Assembly (NCBI GenBank): GCA_945881875.1
Contig: CAMCVH010000001.1
Span: forward strand, 682,001 to 746,000
Reading direction: 5' to 3'
Origin: Polynucleobacter meluiroseus
GTDB lineage: Bacteria > Pseudomonadota > Gammaproteobacteria > Burkholderiales > Burkholderiaceae
Length of the DNA stretch: 64,000 bases
Under the pieces are notes generated by a model. That model saw only the letters and a list, made by a program, of their open reading frames with translations. It did not search any database and was not told the DNA's origin. The position numbers and the translations under genes were made by a program. This document shows, piece after piece, positions 34,894-45,217 of the stretch. Numbering within the stretch: position 1 is the stretch's first letter; the number at the start of each line of letters is the position of its first letter.

Positions 34894-35163
34894 ATGAACC
34901 CTCAAGACACTATGCTGATTGGAAGACAGGCAATTGATTTAACAATCATGTTAGCTGGTCCATTATTAATAGTCGCTTTGGTCATTGGATTGGTAGTGAG
35001 TATTTTCCAAGCCGCTACTCAAATCAATGAAGCAACTCTTTCATTTATTCCCAAACTCTTGGGCATTTTGATCGCATTGGTGGTTGCCGGTCCTTGGATG
35101 TTGACATCGTTTGAAGACTATTTCAAATTAGTACTGATGAATATCGCTAATTTTGGCGGTTGA
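34894..35163 (+). CDS. fliQ: Flagellar export gate protein FliQ
   Basis: 89-aa protein with two membrane helices (MLAGPLLIVALVIGLVVSIF; LLGILIALVVAGPWML) and the FliQ pattern FQAATQINEATLSFIPK between them. Exactly the family length. Confidence 0.97.
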   Translation: MNPQDTMLIGRQAIDLTIMLAGPLLIVALVIGLVVSIFQAATQINEATLSFIPKLLGILIALVVAGPWMLTSFEDYFKLVLMNIANFGG

Positions 35164-35192
35164 AGCACAAGTTGATGGTAATTGAATAGACT

Positions 35193-35978
35193 ATGTTCCA
35201 GATAACGAGTCAAGAATTGATCAACTTAGTTGCCACTTTTATTTGGCCCTTTAGTCGAATATTAGGCCTTTTTTCAAGCGCCCCACTTCTTAGTCAGAAC
35301 TCTTTCCCTGTAACTACACGTATTGGTCTAGCGATCGCTATGACTATTCTGATCATGCCTGATATGTCAATGACGGTGACAAAAGATCCCTTATCGATGG
35401 ATGGGCTTCTAATTTTGATCAATCAATTCTTAATTGGTATTTCAATTGGTTTTGTTATGCGTGTAATTTTTGCTGGGATTGAAATGGCTGGTGAACTGAT
35501 TGGTGTGTCAATGGGCTTAGGTTTTGCAACTTTCTATAACCCCCAGACACAGGGACAAACAATTGTTATCTCACAGTTCTTGTCTTTAGTGGCTCTGGCA
35601 GTATTTCTAAGTACCAATTTACACTTGGTCATGATTGATTCTTTTTTTGATAGCTTTAAAACAATCCCTATCAATCAAATTTCTTTAGCTCCCATTGCGT
35701 TTAGAGATCTTGCTTATTGGGGATCTCATGTTTTCAGCATTGGCTTGCAACTTTCTTTACCCATCGTAACCACCTTATTGATAGCAAACATTGCTCTTGG
35801 GATTCTGACTAAAGCTGCGCCTCAATTGAATCTTTTTGGTATTGGCTTCCCAATTACCATTGGCGTTGGTTTTCTGATGCTATCTATTAATTTGCCTTAT
35901 TGGAGTAGCCCAATTATCAATTCACTTGATATGGGGATCCAAATGATCAGGCAGGCAACAGCTACTCTAGCTAACTAA
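35193..35978 (+). CDS. fliR: Flagellar export gate protein FliR
   Basis: 261-aa polytopic membrane protein with the family features FIWPFSRILGLFSSAPLLSQ, GELIGVSMGLGFATFYNPQ and ALGILTKAAPQLNLFGIGFP. It ends the plus-strand export operon and converges on flgL with a 16-base gap. Confidence 0.97.
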   Translation: MFQITSQELINLVATFIWPFSRILGLFSSAPLLSQNSFPVTTRIGLAIAMTILIMPDMSMTVTKDPLSMDGLLILINQFLIGISIGFVMRVIFAGIEMAGELIGVSMGLGFATFYNPQTQGQTIVISQFLSLVALAVFLSTNLHLVMIDSFFDSFKTIPINQISLAPIAFRDLAYWGSHVFSIGLQLSLPIVTTLLIANIALGILTKAAPQLNLFGIGFPITIGVGFLMLSINLPYWSSPIINSLDMGIQMIRQATATLAN

Positions 35979-35994
35979 GTAGCTAATTCAATGA

Positions 35995-36930
35995 CTACTT
36001 GATGTAGTTAAAGATGCTTAAGTTGCTAATTTGAGTAAAGGTTTTCTGAGCAACTTGAAGCTGCAATTGCTGTCTTGCCAAATCTGACAGCACTTTATTG
36101 TAGTCAACGTCCTCTAAAGAAGAAACTGTGTCTTTATAAGTTAAATTTCGCTCACTACCAATCGAATCCATACTCGTTAATCTATTTTCAGTTGTACCAA
36201 GAGTTATTTGCGCAGCGCTGACAGTTATTTGAGAAGCATTGAATTTTGTAGATAAATCAGCTATTGATTCTGTAATGTCGTCATCAGTTGACGATGCATC
36301 ACTCAGTACATCTATGCTTGCTTTAATTTGCGAAAGAAAATCAGTTGAAAATATAGATCCCGCATTAACGCCTAGACCCAATTGAGTTGAGCTATCAACT
36401 TGTATAACTGCATTGTTTGAATCACCACTGTAGTCATATTTATATTGATAATCATCAATTTCTGGATCAAATGGGCTAACAATATCCATTGCAATTGAAG
36501 CTGTGTCAGACTTATAACCAGAGAATATGTAATGCCCTGCAGCATCTTTGGTATTTGATAGAGAAACCAAATGATCTAATTGCGATTGAAGTGTTAAGGC
36601 AATTGACTGACGATTAGAGCTATTCAAGGACCCGTTGCCTAAATTCACGATTTGCTCATTCATACTCTGCATAACGTCTTGAATTCCGTTCAAAGCCACG
36701 TTAGCAATACCAATGGTGTATTTCAAGGCATTACGATTAACTGCATATTGATCATTGATCGAAATCGCTTGCTTTGCTTCTAATAGCTTTGCTGATCCCA
36801 CAGGATCATCTTGTGGAGTCATGACTTTTTTTCCAGTACTCGCCTGTTGAGAAGTCTGTGAGATTTTCTCTTGTAGGGCAGTCATTTGACTGGTGCTGAG
36901 TTGATAAATTGTATTGGTGCTAATACGCAT
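35995..36930 (-). CDS. flgL: Hook-filament junction protein FlgL
   Basis: 311-aa HAP3. The N-terminus (MRISTNTIYQLSTSQM, then STGKKVMTPQDDPVGSAKLL) is typical of FlgL and related to flagellin; the C-terminal helix ends with LQLQVAQKTFTQISNLSIF. It follows flgK on the minus strand by 19 bases. The last gene of the flgB-to-flgL run. Confidence 0.96.
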   Translation of the reverse strand: MRISTNTIYQLSTSQMTALQEKISQTSQQASTGKKVMTPQDDPVGSAKLLEAKQAISINDQYAVNRNALKYTIGIANVALNGIQDVMQSMNEQIVNLGNGSLNSSNRQSIALTLQSQLDHLVSLSNTKDAAGHYIFSGYKSDTASIAMDIVSPFDPEIDDYQYKYDYSGDSNNAVIQVDSSTQLGLGVNAGSIFSTDFLSQIKASIDVLSDASSTDDDITESIADLSTKFNASQITVSAAQITLGTTENRLTSMDSIGSERNLTYKDTVSSLEDVDYNKVLSDLARQQLQLQVAQKTFTQISNLSIFNYIK

Positions 36931-36949
36931 AGGTTACCTAAGAATTTGA

Positions 36950-38623
36950 TTACCGCATGATGCCGAGAATGCTATCAAACATTTGCCTAGCCATTTGCAA
37001 GACAGTGCCTGAGGCTTGGTAAGCTTGTTGATAGCGCAATAAGTTTGCAGCTTCTTCTTCCAGATTTATTCCTGAGTAGTTCTCCATGGCAATACTTGAA
37101 CTTTGTTGCCACTGATCTGCATACGCACTTGTGGCTTTTAATTCTGCCGATTTATTACCAACAGTACTAATCAGCCCTCCTAATGAATCTTGGTAGGTAC
37201 TTAAACCATCATTCATAACCAAATCGGTTTGTTTAGCTAGCATAGCAAGTACGTTTGTATTATCACCAGGGGCCGGCGCTGTACCAGGAGCATCTCCTGC
37301 TCCCGCAGTCGCTATATCATTAATGGTTGCTGTTACTGAATAGCTACTAGCTCCGGAATACGTTGGTCTTAATAAAAATTGATCGCCGGTTGATACTGTG
37401 CCAGTATAAATTGACACCTTAAATCCATCATCGTCAATGGCTGATAAAAGACTATCTGAATATATTTCAACTCCGTCAGAAACACGAGTTAAGCTATATA
37501 AGTCAGCTGCAGGTGTTCCACCTGCGCTGGTCTTTTCTAAGATGTAATTACTATTAGTTAGCAGATTCGTGTCGTCAATTTCAATACTTATACCGCCAGA
37601 TCCGCTATTTGTTTTATAAGGAGTAGCTAAACTAGCAGGCTGAGTAAAAATATCTGTGCCTTGCGCACCAGTAGCCTTTAAACCATCTTTATTAACTGTA
37701 TTAATATCAGTTGTAATTGCTAAGATGATTTGTCCGATGGTATTTTGAGTCGGGTTAAGGATATTTTTTCTAAAGTCAAAAATACCTCCTAAGGATCCGC
37801 CCAATAAAACATCAGAGACATCAACTTCTGTTCCACCAGTTGGGGTGTAACTTACATTTAAACGAGTTGGATCATCAGTACTAGCTACTGATTCCATTGT
37901 GTAAGTATTGAATGCAAGTACCAAAGGTACTCCATTACCAATCATGACGTTGTAGTTACCATCCTGCTCGTTCACTGTAAGCTTGATTTGTTTACTGAGA
38001 TTAGCAACTACTTGATCACGCTGGTCTAAAAGACCGTTCACGTTTGATCCACCGCGACTTGTTTGTGAAACAGCTATTTGTTGATTTAATGAAGCAATTT
38101 GAGATGCTGCTTCATTAATTTTGGTAACACTGTCTTTTATTTGGATATTCAAGCTACTATTGACATTGGTCAACTGTTTCTGAGCATCGTTAAATCTTGC
38201 CACAAGGTTTTGTGATGCAGAAATAACAGTCTGACGAGTTGAGGTATCTGAAGGCTTGGATGATAAATCTTGTAATTTATTGAAAAAGTCTAAAATAGCT
38301 GTAGATAAACCAGAGCTAGAGTCAGTCAATAAGTTATTAATTGGCTGCATTTCAGCACTTTGTGTCGCCAAATTACTGCTTGTTGTTCTGGCAGTATTTG
38401 CCTGAACAGCTAAAAATTCGCTATAAATACGATTAATGCCTGTAACGTTGGTACCCTGACCAACTGAAGTCAATCCGTACTGTACTGAAGGGCTGGGTTG
38501 CTGCTCCACAACCTGTCTTGAATATCCAGGAGTAGAAACGTTGGCAATATTTTGACCAGTCGTGTTAATGCCTGCCTGAGCAGCATGCAATCCACTTTGC
38601 GCGATCGATAAAATATCAGCCAT
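36950..38623 (-). CDS. flgK: Hook-filament junction protein FlgK
   Basis: 557-aa HAP1. N-terminal rod/hook motif (SIAQSGLHAAQAGINTTGQN, IANVSTPGYSRQ) and C-terminal SGINLEEEAANLLRYQQAYQ are intact; the middle contains a variable Gly/Thr/Asp-rich domain. Gap of 94 bases to the upstream flgJ, longer than others in the run, leaves space for a late (FliA-type) promoter for flgKL, though I could not assign one. Confidence 0.96.
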   Translation of the reverse strand: MADILSIAQSGLHAAQAGINTTGQNIANVSTPGYSRQVVEQQPSPSVQYGLTSVGQGTNVTGINRIYSEFLAVQANTARTTSSNLATQSAEMQPINNLLTDSSSGLSTAILDFFNKLQDLSSKPSDTSTRQTVISASQNLVARFNDAQKQLTNVNSSLNIQIKDSVTKINEAASQIASLNQQIAVSQTSRGGSNVNGLLDQRDQVVANLSKQIKLTVNEQDGNYNVMIGNGVPLVLAFNTYTMESVASTDDPTRLNVSYTPTGGTEVDVSDVLLGGSLGGIFDFRKNILNPTQNTIGQIILAITTDINTVNKDGLKATGAQGTDIFTQPASLATPYKTNSGSGGISIEIDDTNLLTNSNYILEKTSAGGTPAADLYSLTRVSDGVEIYSDSLLSAIDDDGFKVSIYTGTVSTGDQFLLRPTYSGASSYSVTATINDIATAGAGDAPGTAPAPGDNTNVLAMLAKQTDLVMNDGLSTYQDSLGGLISTVGNKSAELKATSAYADQWQQSSSIAMENYSGINLEEEAANLLRYQQAYQASGTVLQMARQMFDSILGIMR

Positions 38624-38717
38624 TTACACCTTTCATTACTACATAAGATTACAACGGCATATTTACAGGAAACATGAGACTTTTGTAAATAATGCTGTGT
38701 TTCTAAATCTTGCTAAC

Positions 38718-39626
38718 TTATGCCTTGAAATTCGTCCGAATCAAGTTACTTAACTTTTCCGCATAGGCCGTGTCTGTTGCATACCCAGCCTTTTTTAAAC
38801 CTTGAACAAACCCTAATAAGGTTTGGCCATTTTCAATTAAATTCTTGTATCTTGGGCTTGTTGATACCAAATTAGCGTAATCAGAAAATGCCTCAGCATA
38901 GGAGTCATAGGATCTAAATGTAGCCATGACTTTTTCAGGCTTACCGTTGATATATTCTGTCGTTAAAATCTCAGTGGTTTTACCTTGCCAACTTGAACTG
39001 GCTTTTATTCCAAAGATATTATGGCTAGTGGATCCATCTGCATTCAGTATTTGGCGCTTTCCCCAGCCACTTTCGAGGGCTGCTTGCCCTAAGATAAACT
39101 GAGGTGGCAATCCAGTTTTCTGACTAGCCTCTTTAGCTTGTGCAAACAATGGCTCAATAAATTCTTTTACTTTGTCAGTCACGCTAGATAAGTTAAAACT
39201 AGTCGCTGACGGTTTATTGAGATCAAATGTCTTTGGAACATTCAAAGGCATAGGTTCAGGTGAGCCTTTTTCTTTGATTTCCAATAGTTTTGGATCAACT
39301 TTATTAAAATTCGCAGCATTTTGTAACTGCTTAATCATCATGTCAGCAAGACCAACACCTCTTTCGGCCATGACTTGACTCATCTGCTGGTCAAACATAC
39401 TGGTAAATAGTTTTCTGTCCGAACTAGTTTCATTAACATCAGTTGGCGTCGCATCACGCATGCTCTTGAGTACCATATTCAAGAAAAGCGCCTCAAACTG
39501 TTTTGCTGCTTTATCTAATGCCTCAGGGGAATTTTTCTTAGCGGCTGCTTTTAAATTCCCTAAACTCTTAGCATCAATCGCAATGGATTGACTGGCTTGA
39601 AAATCAGCACCTACTGGGGAAGTCAT
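38718..39626 (-). CDS. flgJ: Flagellar rod assembly protein / peptidoglycan hydrolase FlgJ
   Basis: 302-aa two-domain FlgJ. The N-terminal rod-cap domain has KQFEALFLNMVLKSMRDATP; the C-terminal glucosaminidase domain has FILGQAALESGWGKRQI with the catalytic Glu. This dual-domain form is usual in beta- and gammaproteobacteria. It directly abuts flgI. Confidence 0.96.
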   Translation of the reverse strand: MTSPVGADFQASQSIAIDAKSLGNLKAAAKKNSPEALDKAAKQFEALFLNMVLKSMRDATPTDVNETSSDRKLFTSMFDQQMSQVMAERGVGLADMMIKQLQNAANFNKVDPKLLEIKEKGSPEPMPLNVPKTFDLNKPSATSFNLSSVTDKVKEFIEPLFAQAKEASQKTGLPPQFILGQAALESGWGKRQILNADGSTSHNIFGIKASSSWQGKTTEILTTEYINGKPEKVMATFRSYDSYAEAFSDYANLVSTSPRYKNLIENGQTLLGFVQGLKKAGYATDTAYAEKLSNLIRTNFKA

Positions 39627-40789
39627 TAGATGATTTCTAACTCAGCATTAAGTGATCCAGAAACTTTAATGGCTTGTAATATAGCCAATAAGTCCTGGGG
39701 AGTCGCTCCAATAGAATTAAGAGCATTAACAACATCGCTTAGTAAAGCTGAATTAGGCAATGAAACTACTAAACCAGGTTTAGATTCAATGCTAACTTGA
39801 GCATTGGTTACTCCAACTGTTTCTCCTCCAGACAATACACCTGGCTGGCTAACCTCATTGGTAGCAGTGACAACAACTGAGAGATTTCCGTGAGAAATCG
39901 CGCAAGGCTTCAGCGTTACAGCTTGGTTCATAACAATAGAACCTGTTCGACCATTTAAAACAACTTTGGCAGCTTGCGGTTTTGTTTTAACTCTTACAGA
40001 CTCAAGCTCTCCTAAAAAAGCTACTCTTTGGTCATAGTCAACTGGGGCGCGAACATTAATAACTCTAGAATTTTTAGCACTTGCAGTGCCATCACCAAAT
40101 TTTTTATTAACTTCAGCAACTACCGAAGCTGCAGTTGAGAAGTCAGAATCTTTTAGCTCAAGGGCAATGATATTTCCCTCTCCGATAACCATATTAACTG
40201 ATCTTTCAACAGTAGCACCGGCACTGATCCTTCCAGCACTCAAATGATTGACTGTAGTTGACGCGCCTGCAGCGGCTGCACCAGCACCACCTACCAATAA
40301 ATTTCCTTGAGCCATGGCATAAACTTGACCATCAGCTCCTTTTAAAGGTGTCATGAGTAATGTGCCACCTCTTAAGCTTTTAGCAGCACCAACAGATGAA
40401 ACTGTGATGTCGAGCGTCTGTCCAGGTTGTGCGAAAGACGGTAAGCTAGCCGTAACCACAACTCCTGCTACGTTTTTTGCCTGTAAGTTGGCTCCAGCTG
40501 GCGTGTTGATACCCATTTGGGTCAACATATTAGTAATACCCTGAACAGTCACAGGGCTTTGGTCACCGGTACCATCAAGTCCAACAACAATGCCATAACC
40601 AATTAATTGGTTTTGACGAACACCTTGAATACTTGCTAATTCTTTGATGCGTTCAGCATTGGCTAAGGGCGAATTAATCAGAGTTACAAACAATACTAAC
40701 CAGATCATTTTTCCCAAAAAACATTTTGTAAGTAATTTTTTTTGAGTTAAGTCATTTAGTTTTTGAAACTGAGCTTGTAGAGTCAACAT
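39626..40789 (-). CDS. flgI: Flagellar P-ring protein FlgI
   Basis: 387-aa periplasmic P-ring protein with the conserved RIKELASIQGVRQNQLIGYG and GLDGTGDQSP after signal cleavage near SPLANA. The signal has an unusually long N-region: about 27 residues precede the hydrophobic core. The ATG at 40789 has AAAGGA upstream; an alternative ATG at 40708 would give a normal-length signal peptide and has GGGA very close. Both are possible. Confidence 0.95.
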   Translation of the reverse strand: MLTLQAQFQKLNDLTQKKLLTKCFLGKMIWLVLFVTLINSPLANAERIKELASIQGVRQNQLIGYGIVVGLDGTGDQSPVTVQGITNMLTQMGINTPAGANLQAKNVAGVVVTASLPSFAQPGQTLDITVSSVGAAKSLRGGTLLMTPLKGADGQVYAMAQGNLLVGGAGAAAAGASTTVNHLSAGRISAGATVERSVNMVIGEGNIIALELKDSDFSTAASVVAEVNKKFGDGTASAKNSRVINVRAPVDYDQRVAFLGELESVRVKTKPQAAKVVLNGRTGSIVMNQAVTLKPCAISHGNLSVVVTATNEVSQPGVLSGGETVGVTNAQVSIESKPGLVVSLPNSALLSDVVNALNSIGATPQDLLAILQAIKVSGSLNAELEII

Positions 40790-40811
40790 AGTGTTTGTCC
40801 TTTATGAGATT

Positions 40812-41477
40812 TTAAAAAGGCAAAATACTATAAAAGAGTCGATTCATCATGCTTGCAATCGCTGACTGGTCAACTTGAGTATTAGTTCTATATTCAATTC
40901 GGGCATCGGCAACTTGGGTAGATGAGATGACATTACCCTTGGCTATCAACTGTGGCGATACAACTCCTGAAAACCGAATAAAGTCAGCGCCTCGGTCATA
41001 ACCAATCTGCTTTTCGCCCTGAACAACTAGATTTCCACTCTCAAGAACATCAACCACAGTCACAGTGAGTGATGATGTAAACGCATTAGTAATATTGCCT
41101 GTATCAGTTGACTCAAGAGTTCTTTCACCAGTTGCGTTGACTTTTGCATTACCCAAAAGATTATTAGATAACCAACCCAATGAACCTACATCATTAATTG
41201 CAGATCCAGTGTTTTCTGATTTTGTGCTGCCAGATTTATTTGTTGCACTTTTTTCAGTAATCATAATAGTAATAACATCGCCAACTTTGCTAGCGCGACG
41301 ATCTTCAAACATCGATCTGTAAGTTCTTTCGGTATAGATCGCACCACTCATAGGCAAGGATCTTTCGGCTGCCATGGGACGTACGCTTGCAGAAGTAGAC
41401 GTAATCGTTGCCGGCGTTACACCAGCACAACCTATAAGCGTTGTGGCACATGTGGCGATGAGGATTAGATACTTCAT
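40812..41477 (-). CDS. flgH: Flagellar L-ring lipoprotein FlgH
   Basis: 221-aa outer-membrane ring lipoprotein: signal with lipobox LIGC (Cys17), then FEDRRASKVGDVITIMITEK and NLVVQGEKQIGYDRGADFIR, followed by SGVVSPQLIAKGNVISSTQV. Standard length and position between flgG and flgI. Confidence 0.97.
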   Translation of the reverse strand: MKYLILIATCATTLIGCAGVTPATITSTSASVRPMAAERSLPMSGAIYTERTYRSMFEDRRASKVGDVITIMITEKSATNKSGSTKSENTGSAINDVGSLGWLSNNLLGNAKVNATGERTLESTDTGNITNAFTSSLTVTVVDVLESGNLVVQGEKQIGYDRGADFIRFSGVVSPQLIAKGNVISSTQVADARIEYRTNTQVDQSAIASMMNRLFYSILPF

Positions 41478-41491
41478 ATATTTACCTATCT

Positions 41492-42274
41492 TTACAATTG
41501 CGCTAACTTTTGTAACATTTGGTCAGATGCAGTAACAGCCTTACTATTAATTTCGTAAGCACGTTGCGCTTGAATCATATTCACCATCTCTTCAACAACG
41601 TTAACGTTCGCTGTTTCAATGTAGCCCTGAACCACTGTACCTAAACCGTTAGTACCCGGAACGTTGACTGCAGGCGCACCTGAAGCATTGCTCTCAATAT
41701 AAATATTTCCGCCTTTTGCCTCTAAACCGGCTGGATTGATAAATGCGGCTAACTGTATGGCACCAACTTGAGTAGGGGCGGCAGCACCAGGTAATGTAAC
41801 GTTAACAAGTCCATCCACACTCACTGTCAATGACTGAGCATCAGCCGGAATAGTAATAGCGGGTTGCAAAACATAACCACTCGCTGTTACTAGTTGACCT
41901 TGGTTATCTGTTTGAAATGAGCCAGCACGTGTATAACCAGTTGTACCGTCGGGCAAGAGAACTTGAAAGAATCCTTGTCCGTCAATTGCTACATCTTTAG
42001 CATTACCCGTTGTTTGAAGATTGCCTTGCGTATGCATACGCTCTGTAGCAACTGCTCGCACACCTGTACCAAACTGCATACCTGATGGAAGTTGTGTGTT
42101 TTGAGACGACACAGCACCTGGTTGGCGAGTATTTTGGTATAGGAGGTCTTCAAACACAGCACGAGATTTTTTAAATCCTGTGGTGTTGACGTTTGAAAGG
42201 TTGTTAGTAATAACATCCATCTGCGTTTGTTGCGCCTCTAACCCCGTTTTTGCTATCCATAATGATCGAATCAT
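41492..42274 (-). CDS. flgG: Distal rod protein FlgG
   Basis: 260-aa rod protein with N-terminal [20 protein letters not shown] and [20 protein letters not shown], and the C-terminal [20 protein letters not shown] motif. Length exactly that of canonical FlgG. Confidence 0.98.
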   Translation of the reverse strand: MIRSLWIAKTGLEAQQTQMDVITNNLSNVNTTGFKKSRAVFEDLLYQNTRQPGAVSSQNTQLPSGMQFGTGVRAVATERMHTQGNLQTTGNAKDVAIDGQGFFQVLLPDGTTGYTRAGSFQTDNQGQLVTASGYVLQPAITIPADAQSLTVSVDGLVNVTLPGAAAPTQVGAIQLAAFINPAGLEAKGGNIYIESNASGAPAVNVPGTNGLGTVVQGYIETANVNVVEEMVNMIQAQRAYEINSKAVTASDQMLQKLAQL

Positions 42275-42300
42275 TTTTTACCTTTTAAGTTATCTAAGTA

Positions 42301-43044
42301 TTAGCTCAGGTTGAAGAGCTGCGAAGCCTTAGCGGCGTTATTTTCAGCATTTTTTAATAAATTAATTTGCATTTCGTATTGATGACTCAAGTGAATCATC
42401 CGAACCATGGCATCCACAACGTTCACATTACTTCCCTCAACGGATGAGTCAACAACAGTGACAGTTTGATCAATGGCTGCCGGGTTACCATCTTTTGTTC
42501 TAAATAAACCGTCATCACCTCTTACCAATGTCTCAACAGCAGGATTCACTAACTTAAGTCTGCCCAGCTCATTATTTATAGCAGGATTGGTTCCAGGAAC
42601 AATGGTTGAAATAGAACCATCTTTAGCAATATTGACGGTTGAGTCTGGTGGCACTGTAATTGGGCCACCCTCACCCATTAAGTTAAAGCCTCGCTGAGTT
42701 TGTAACAAACCCGTACTAGTGGCCATCATGGAGCCATTACGTGTGTATGCTTCTTTACCGTCTTTATCCATGACTGCAAACAAGCCAGGACCACTAATAG
42801 CAATATCTAAATCACGTCCAGTTCTCTGAATTGGTCCGTATGAATAATCACTACTGGTATTTCCAGAAACAACTTGAGTTCTTGTATTGAGTTCTCCATC
42901 ACCAACGATTGGAACAGCTTGATAAGTATCAATTTGAGCTCTAAATCCAGCAGTAGAAACGTTGGCCAAGTTGTTGGCAACAGTTGCCTGTTGATCCATG
43001 ACCTGTTTGGCACCACTCAACGCTGTGTAGATCAACTTATCCAA
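42301..43044 (-). CDS. flgF: Proximal rod protein FlgF
   Basis: 247-aa rod protein starting MDKLIYTALSGAKQVMDQQA with NNLANVSTAGFRAQ, ending in VVDAMVRMIHLSHQYEMQIN. Position between flgE and flgG is standard. Confidence 0.96.
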   Translation of the reverse strand: MDKLIYTALSGAKQVMDQQATVANNLANVSTAGFRAQIDTYQAVPIVGDGELNTRTQVVSGNTSSDYSYGPIQRTGRDLDIAISGPGLFAVMDKDGKEAYTRNGSMMATSTGLLQTQRGFNLMGEGGPITVPPDSTVNIAKDGSISTIVPGTNPAINNELGRLKLVNPAVETLVRGDDGLFRTKDGNPAAIDQTVTVVDSSVEGSNVNVVDAMVRMIHLSHQYEMQINLLKNAENNAAKASQLFNLS

Positions 43045-43076
43045 AGTTATTCCTCATACTGAAATAATTAATTCAA

Positions 43077-44528
43077 TTACTGACCAATATTGATAGCAGT
43101 TTGTAAAACTTCATCTTGCTTTTTAATCAATTGAGCTACTGCCTGATAGTTACGTTGAGCTGCAATCAATTTGATCATTTCACCTGTCAAGTCAACGTTT
43201 GACTGCTCAACTGAAGAGCCCTCGATAGCACCCGTACCATACTGACCAGGTGCACCAGCTTCTTCTTCACCTGATGCCAGTGTTGATAAAAACTGGTTAT
43301 CACGAGCAACTTCTAAACCGTTAGGATTTTTGAAGTTAGCTAACATCACTTGACACTGAACCTGTTGTTGACCGTTGCCGTATCTTGCCAAAATCTTACC
43401 GTCACGCTCAACAGAAATACCTAATAGTGAGCCTGGAGGATATCCATCTGTTTGGGTTGATGATGCTGTAAAGTCACCTGCATATTTTGTAACATCAGAA
43501 AAATCGAACGGCAATGAAAATATTTCACCACCTGATCCTTCAGGCACATCGAATGTTAGCTGTCCCATGGCGACATCCCAAACAGCTTCAGTAATAGGCA
43601 CATCTGGGGTCACCGAATAATATGAAGTAGATGCAACATGCGTATCGTCTTTATTTAATGTTCCATCTGTATTAAATACAAGATTTAATTGTGCAATTTC
43701 TTGGGAGTCACTATAAATATAGGCCTCCCAATGAGTTGGCACAGTAAAGGCTGTTACTGCTCCGTCTGTCGGTTGAGAAATATTCACTGTGAATACACCA
43801 CCATCAGAAGTTATGGATTCAATGAATGTATCATCAGGAATATTACTGCCAATGACTCTCTGTCCAACCTTTAATCCATCCAAATTCGTTACTATCAAAG
43901 CTTCGTCACCGTCAGCTGCGGTTGCTGTTTTGATTTTTTCTTCTTCATAGCGGTAGTAAGTCTGAATCACTTTTGCAACACCTAATTCGTCGTAAACAAT
44001 ACTCGACGTAGTGTTATTGAACGAACTGGTATTTGTGGTACTGAAGGGGATAGCGTCATCTATTTGAGTCTCTTCAGCAGGCAAGTTCATTTCAATCTTT
44101 GCCAATGATGAGGCCTCAGGAGGATTTTTGGCTGTATCAATTTGAAGAACACCCTGAGCATTAGTTGTAGCATCAGGAAAACCAATTAATTTATCGCCAT
44201 TGGCGTTAACAATGTATCCCTCTTTATCCATCTGGAAAGATCCATCTCTTGTATATGTATATGAGCCATCAATTTTTTCAACTTTAAAAAAACCGCCGCC
44301 GTTAACAGCCATGTTCAAAGGGCTCACGCTTGCAACAATTGAACCCTGAGACAGGTTAATCTTCGCGCCTTTAATCTGCGCACCTTGAGAACTTCGTACA
44401 GCTCCTGCTAGAGCTGACTCAAAGTCTGACGATTTGTAACCACTAACGCCAGAGTTAGTGATGTTATTACCAACCACTTCTAGATTTAATGAAGCGGTAT
44501 TTAACAGTGTTGGGTTTAGTTGAAACAT
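43077..44528 (-). CDS. flgE: Flagellar hook protein FlgE
   Basis: 483-aa hook subunit. Ends are canonical (SLNLEVVGNNITNSGVSGYK; NVDLTGEMIKLIAAQRNYQA). The middle region has an additional segment around residues 200-270 (VIQTYYRYEEEKIKTATAAD, VGQRVIGSNIPDDTFIESIT) that makes it longer than the about 400-aa Salmonella hook protein; many betaproteobacterial FlgE proteins carry such insertions on the hook surface. Confidence 0.96.
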   Translation of the reverse strand: MFQLNPTLLNTASLNLEVVGNNITNSGVSGYKSSDFESALAGAVRSSQGAQIKGAKINLSQGSIVASVSPLNMAVNGGGFFKVEKIDGSYTYTRDGSFQMDKEGYIVNANGDKLIGFPDATTNAQGVLQIDTAKNPPEASSLAKIEMNLPAEETQIDDAIPFSTTNTSSFNNTTSSIVYDELGVAKVIQTYYRYEEEKIKTATAADGDEALIVTNLDGLKVGQRVIGSNIPDDTFIESITSDGGVFTVNISQPTDGAVTAFTVPTHWEAYIYSDSQEIAQLNLVFNTDGTLNKDDTHVASTSYYSVTPDVPITEAVWDVAMGQLTFDVPEGSGGEIFSLPFDFSDVTKYAGDFTASSTQTDGYPPGSLLGISVERDGKILARYGNGQQQVQCQVMLANFKNPNGLEVARDNQFLSTLASGEEEAGAPGQYGTGAIEGSSVEQSNVDLTGEMIKLIAAQRNYQAVAQLIKKQDEVLQTAINIGQ

Positions 44529-44555
44529 GTTTAGATCTCCAGAAAAATTAGCTAC

Positions 44556-45209
44556 TTAACGAACACCACGAACAGTGCTCAATGCAATATTTGTGCCGTT
44601 ATTTAATGAAAGTTGTGGGCCCGCAGAAGTCATTTCAACTCCGCTGACGGTTGCTTGGGTTAATGGTGTTACTGCAACAGCTTGATTAAGTTTCTTGGCA
44701 TTAACTTGGAAGGTATATTGGCCATTTGGAGCAGTACCACCCTCGTTTGTTGAGCCATCCCAAGTAAAGGTTTTAATACCAGCAGCACTAGCACCTAGAT
44801 CAGTTGATTTAATGATTCGGCCACTTGCATTGATCACATCAATAACAACACTCTCCGCGGCACCTTCTAGTCGCATTGATAAGTTAGCCGAGCCATTTAA
44901 TAAGCTGATTGCATTACCATCCGCAAGAATAGTTTTTCCAATTAAAGATGCAGACTGCATTGATTGTGAAGCCATCAAGCTAGCTTGAAGGCTAGTAACT
45001 GTTGCGTTCAATTGATTGATACCCTCAACAGTATTTAACTGAGCAATCTGGCTAGTCATCTGAGCGCTATCCATTGGGTTCATTGGATCTTGATATTTCA
45101 TTTGGGTGACTAACAACTTTAGAAAATCATCTTTAGTTGCTTTCACGCCCGCTGCTGATCCAGCTGTTGAGCTTGAGGTTGGCGTGCTGTTAATAGGTGT
45201 AATTGCCAT
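44556..45209 (-). CDS. flgD: Hook cap protein FlgD
   Basis: 217-aa hook-assembly scaffold: N-terminal ATKDDFLKLLVTQMKYQDPM and NPMDSAQMTSQIAQLNTVEG, followed by the FlgD Ig-like and Tudor-like domains (DVINASGRIIKSTDLG; TFTWDGSTNEGGTAPNGQYT). Normal length. Confidence 0.97.
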   Translation of the reverse strand: MAITPINSTPTSSSTAGSAAGVKATKDDFLKLLVTQMKYQDPMNPMDSAQMTSQIAQLNTVEGINQLNATVTSLQASLMASQSMQSASLIGKTILADGNAISLLNGSANLSMRLEGAAESVVIDVINASGRIIKSTDLGASAAGIKTFTWDGSTNEGGTAPNGQYTFQVNAKKLNQAVAVTPLTQATVSGVEMTSAGPQLSLNNGTNIALSTVRGVR

Positions 45210-45217
45210 ATAAATCC

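Noticed and set aside
35968..35985. TAGCTA-ACTAAG-TAGCTA as a terminator between fliR and flgL
   Set aside because: Stem is short and AT-rich, each arm is itself palindromic and no T-run follows.
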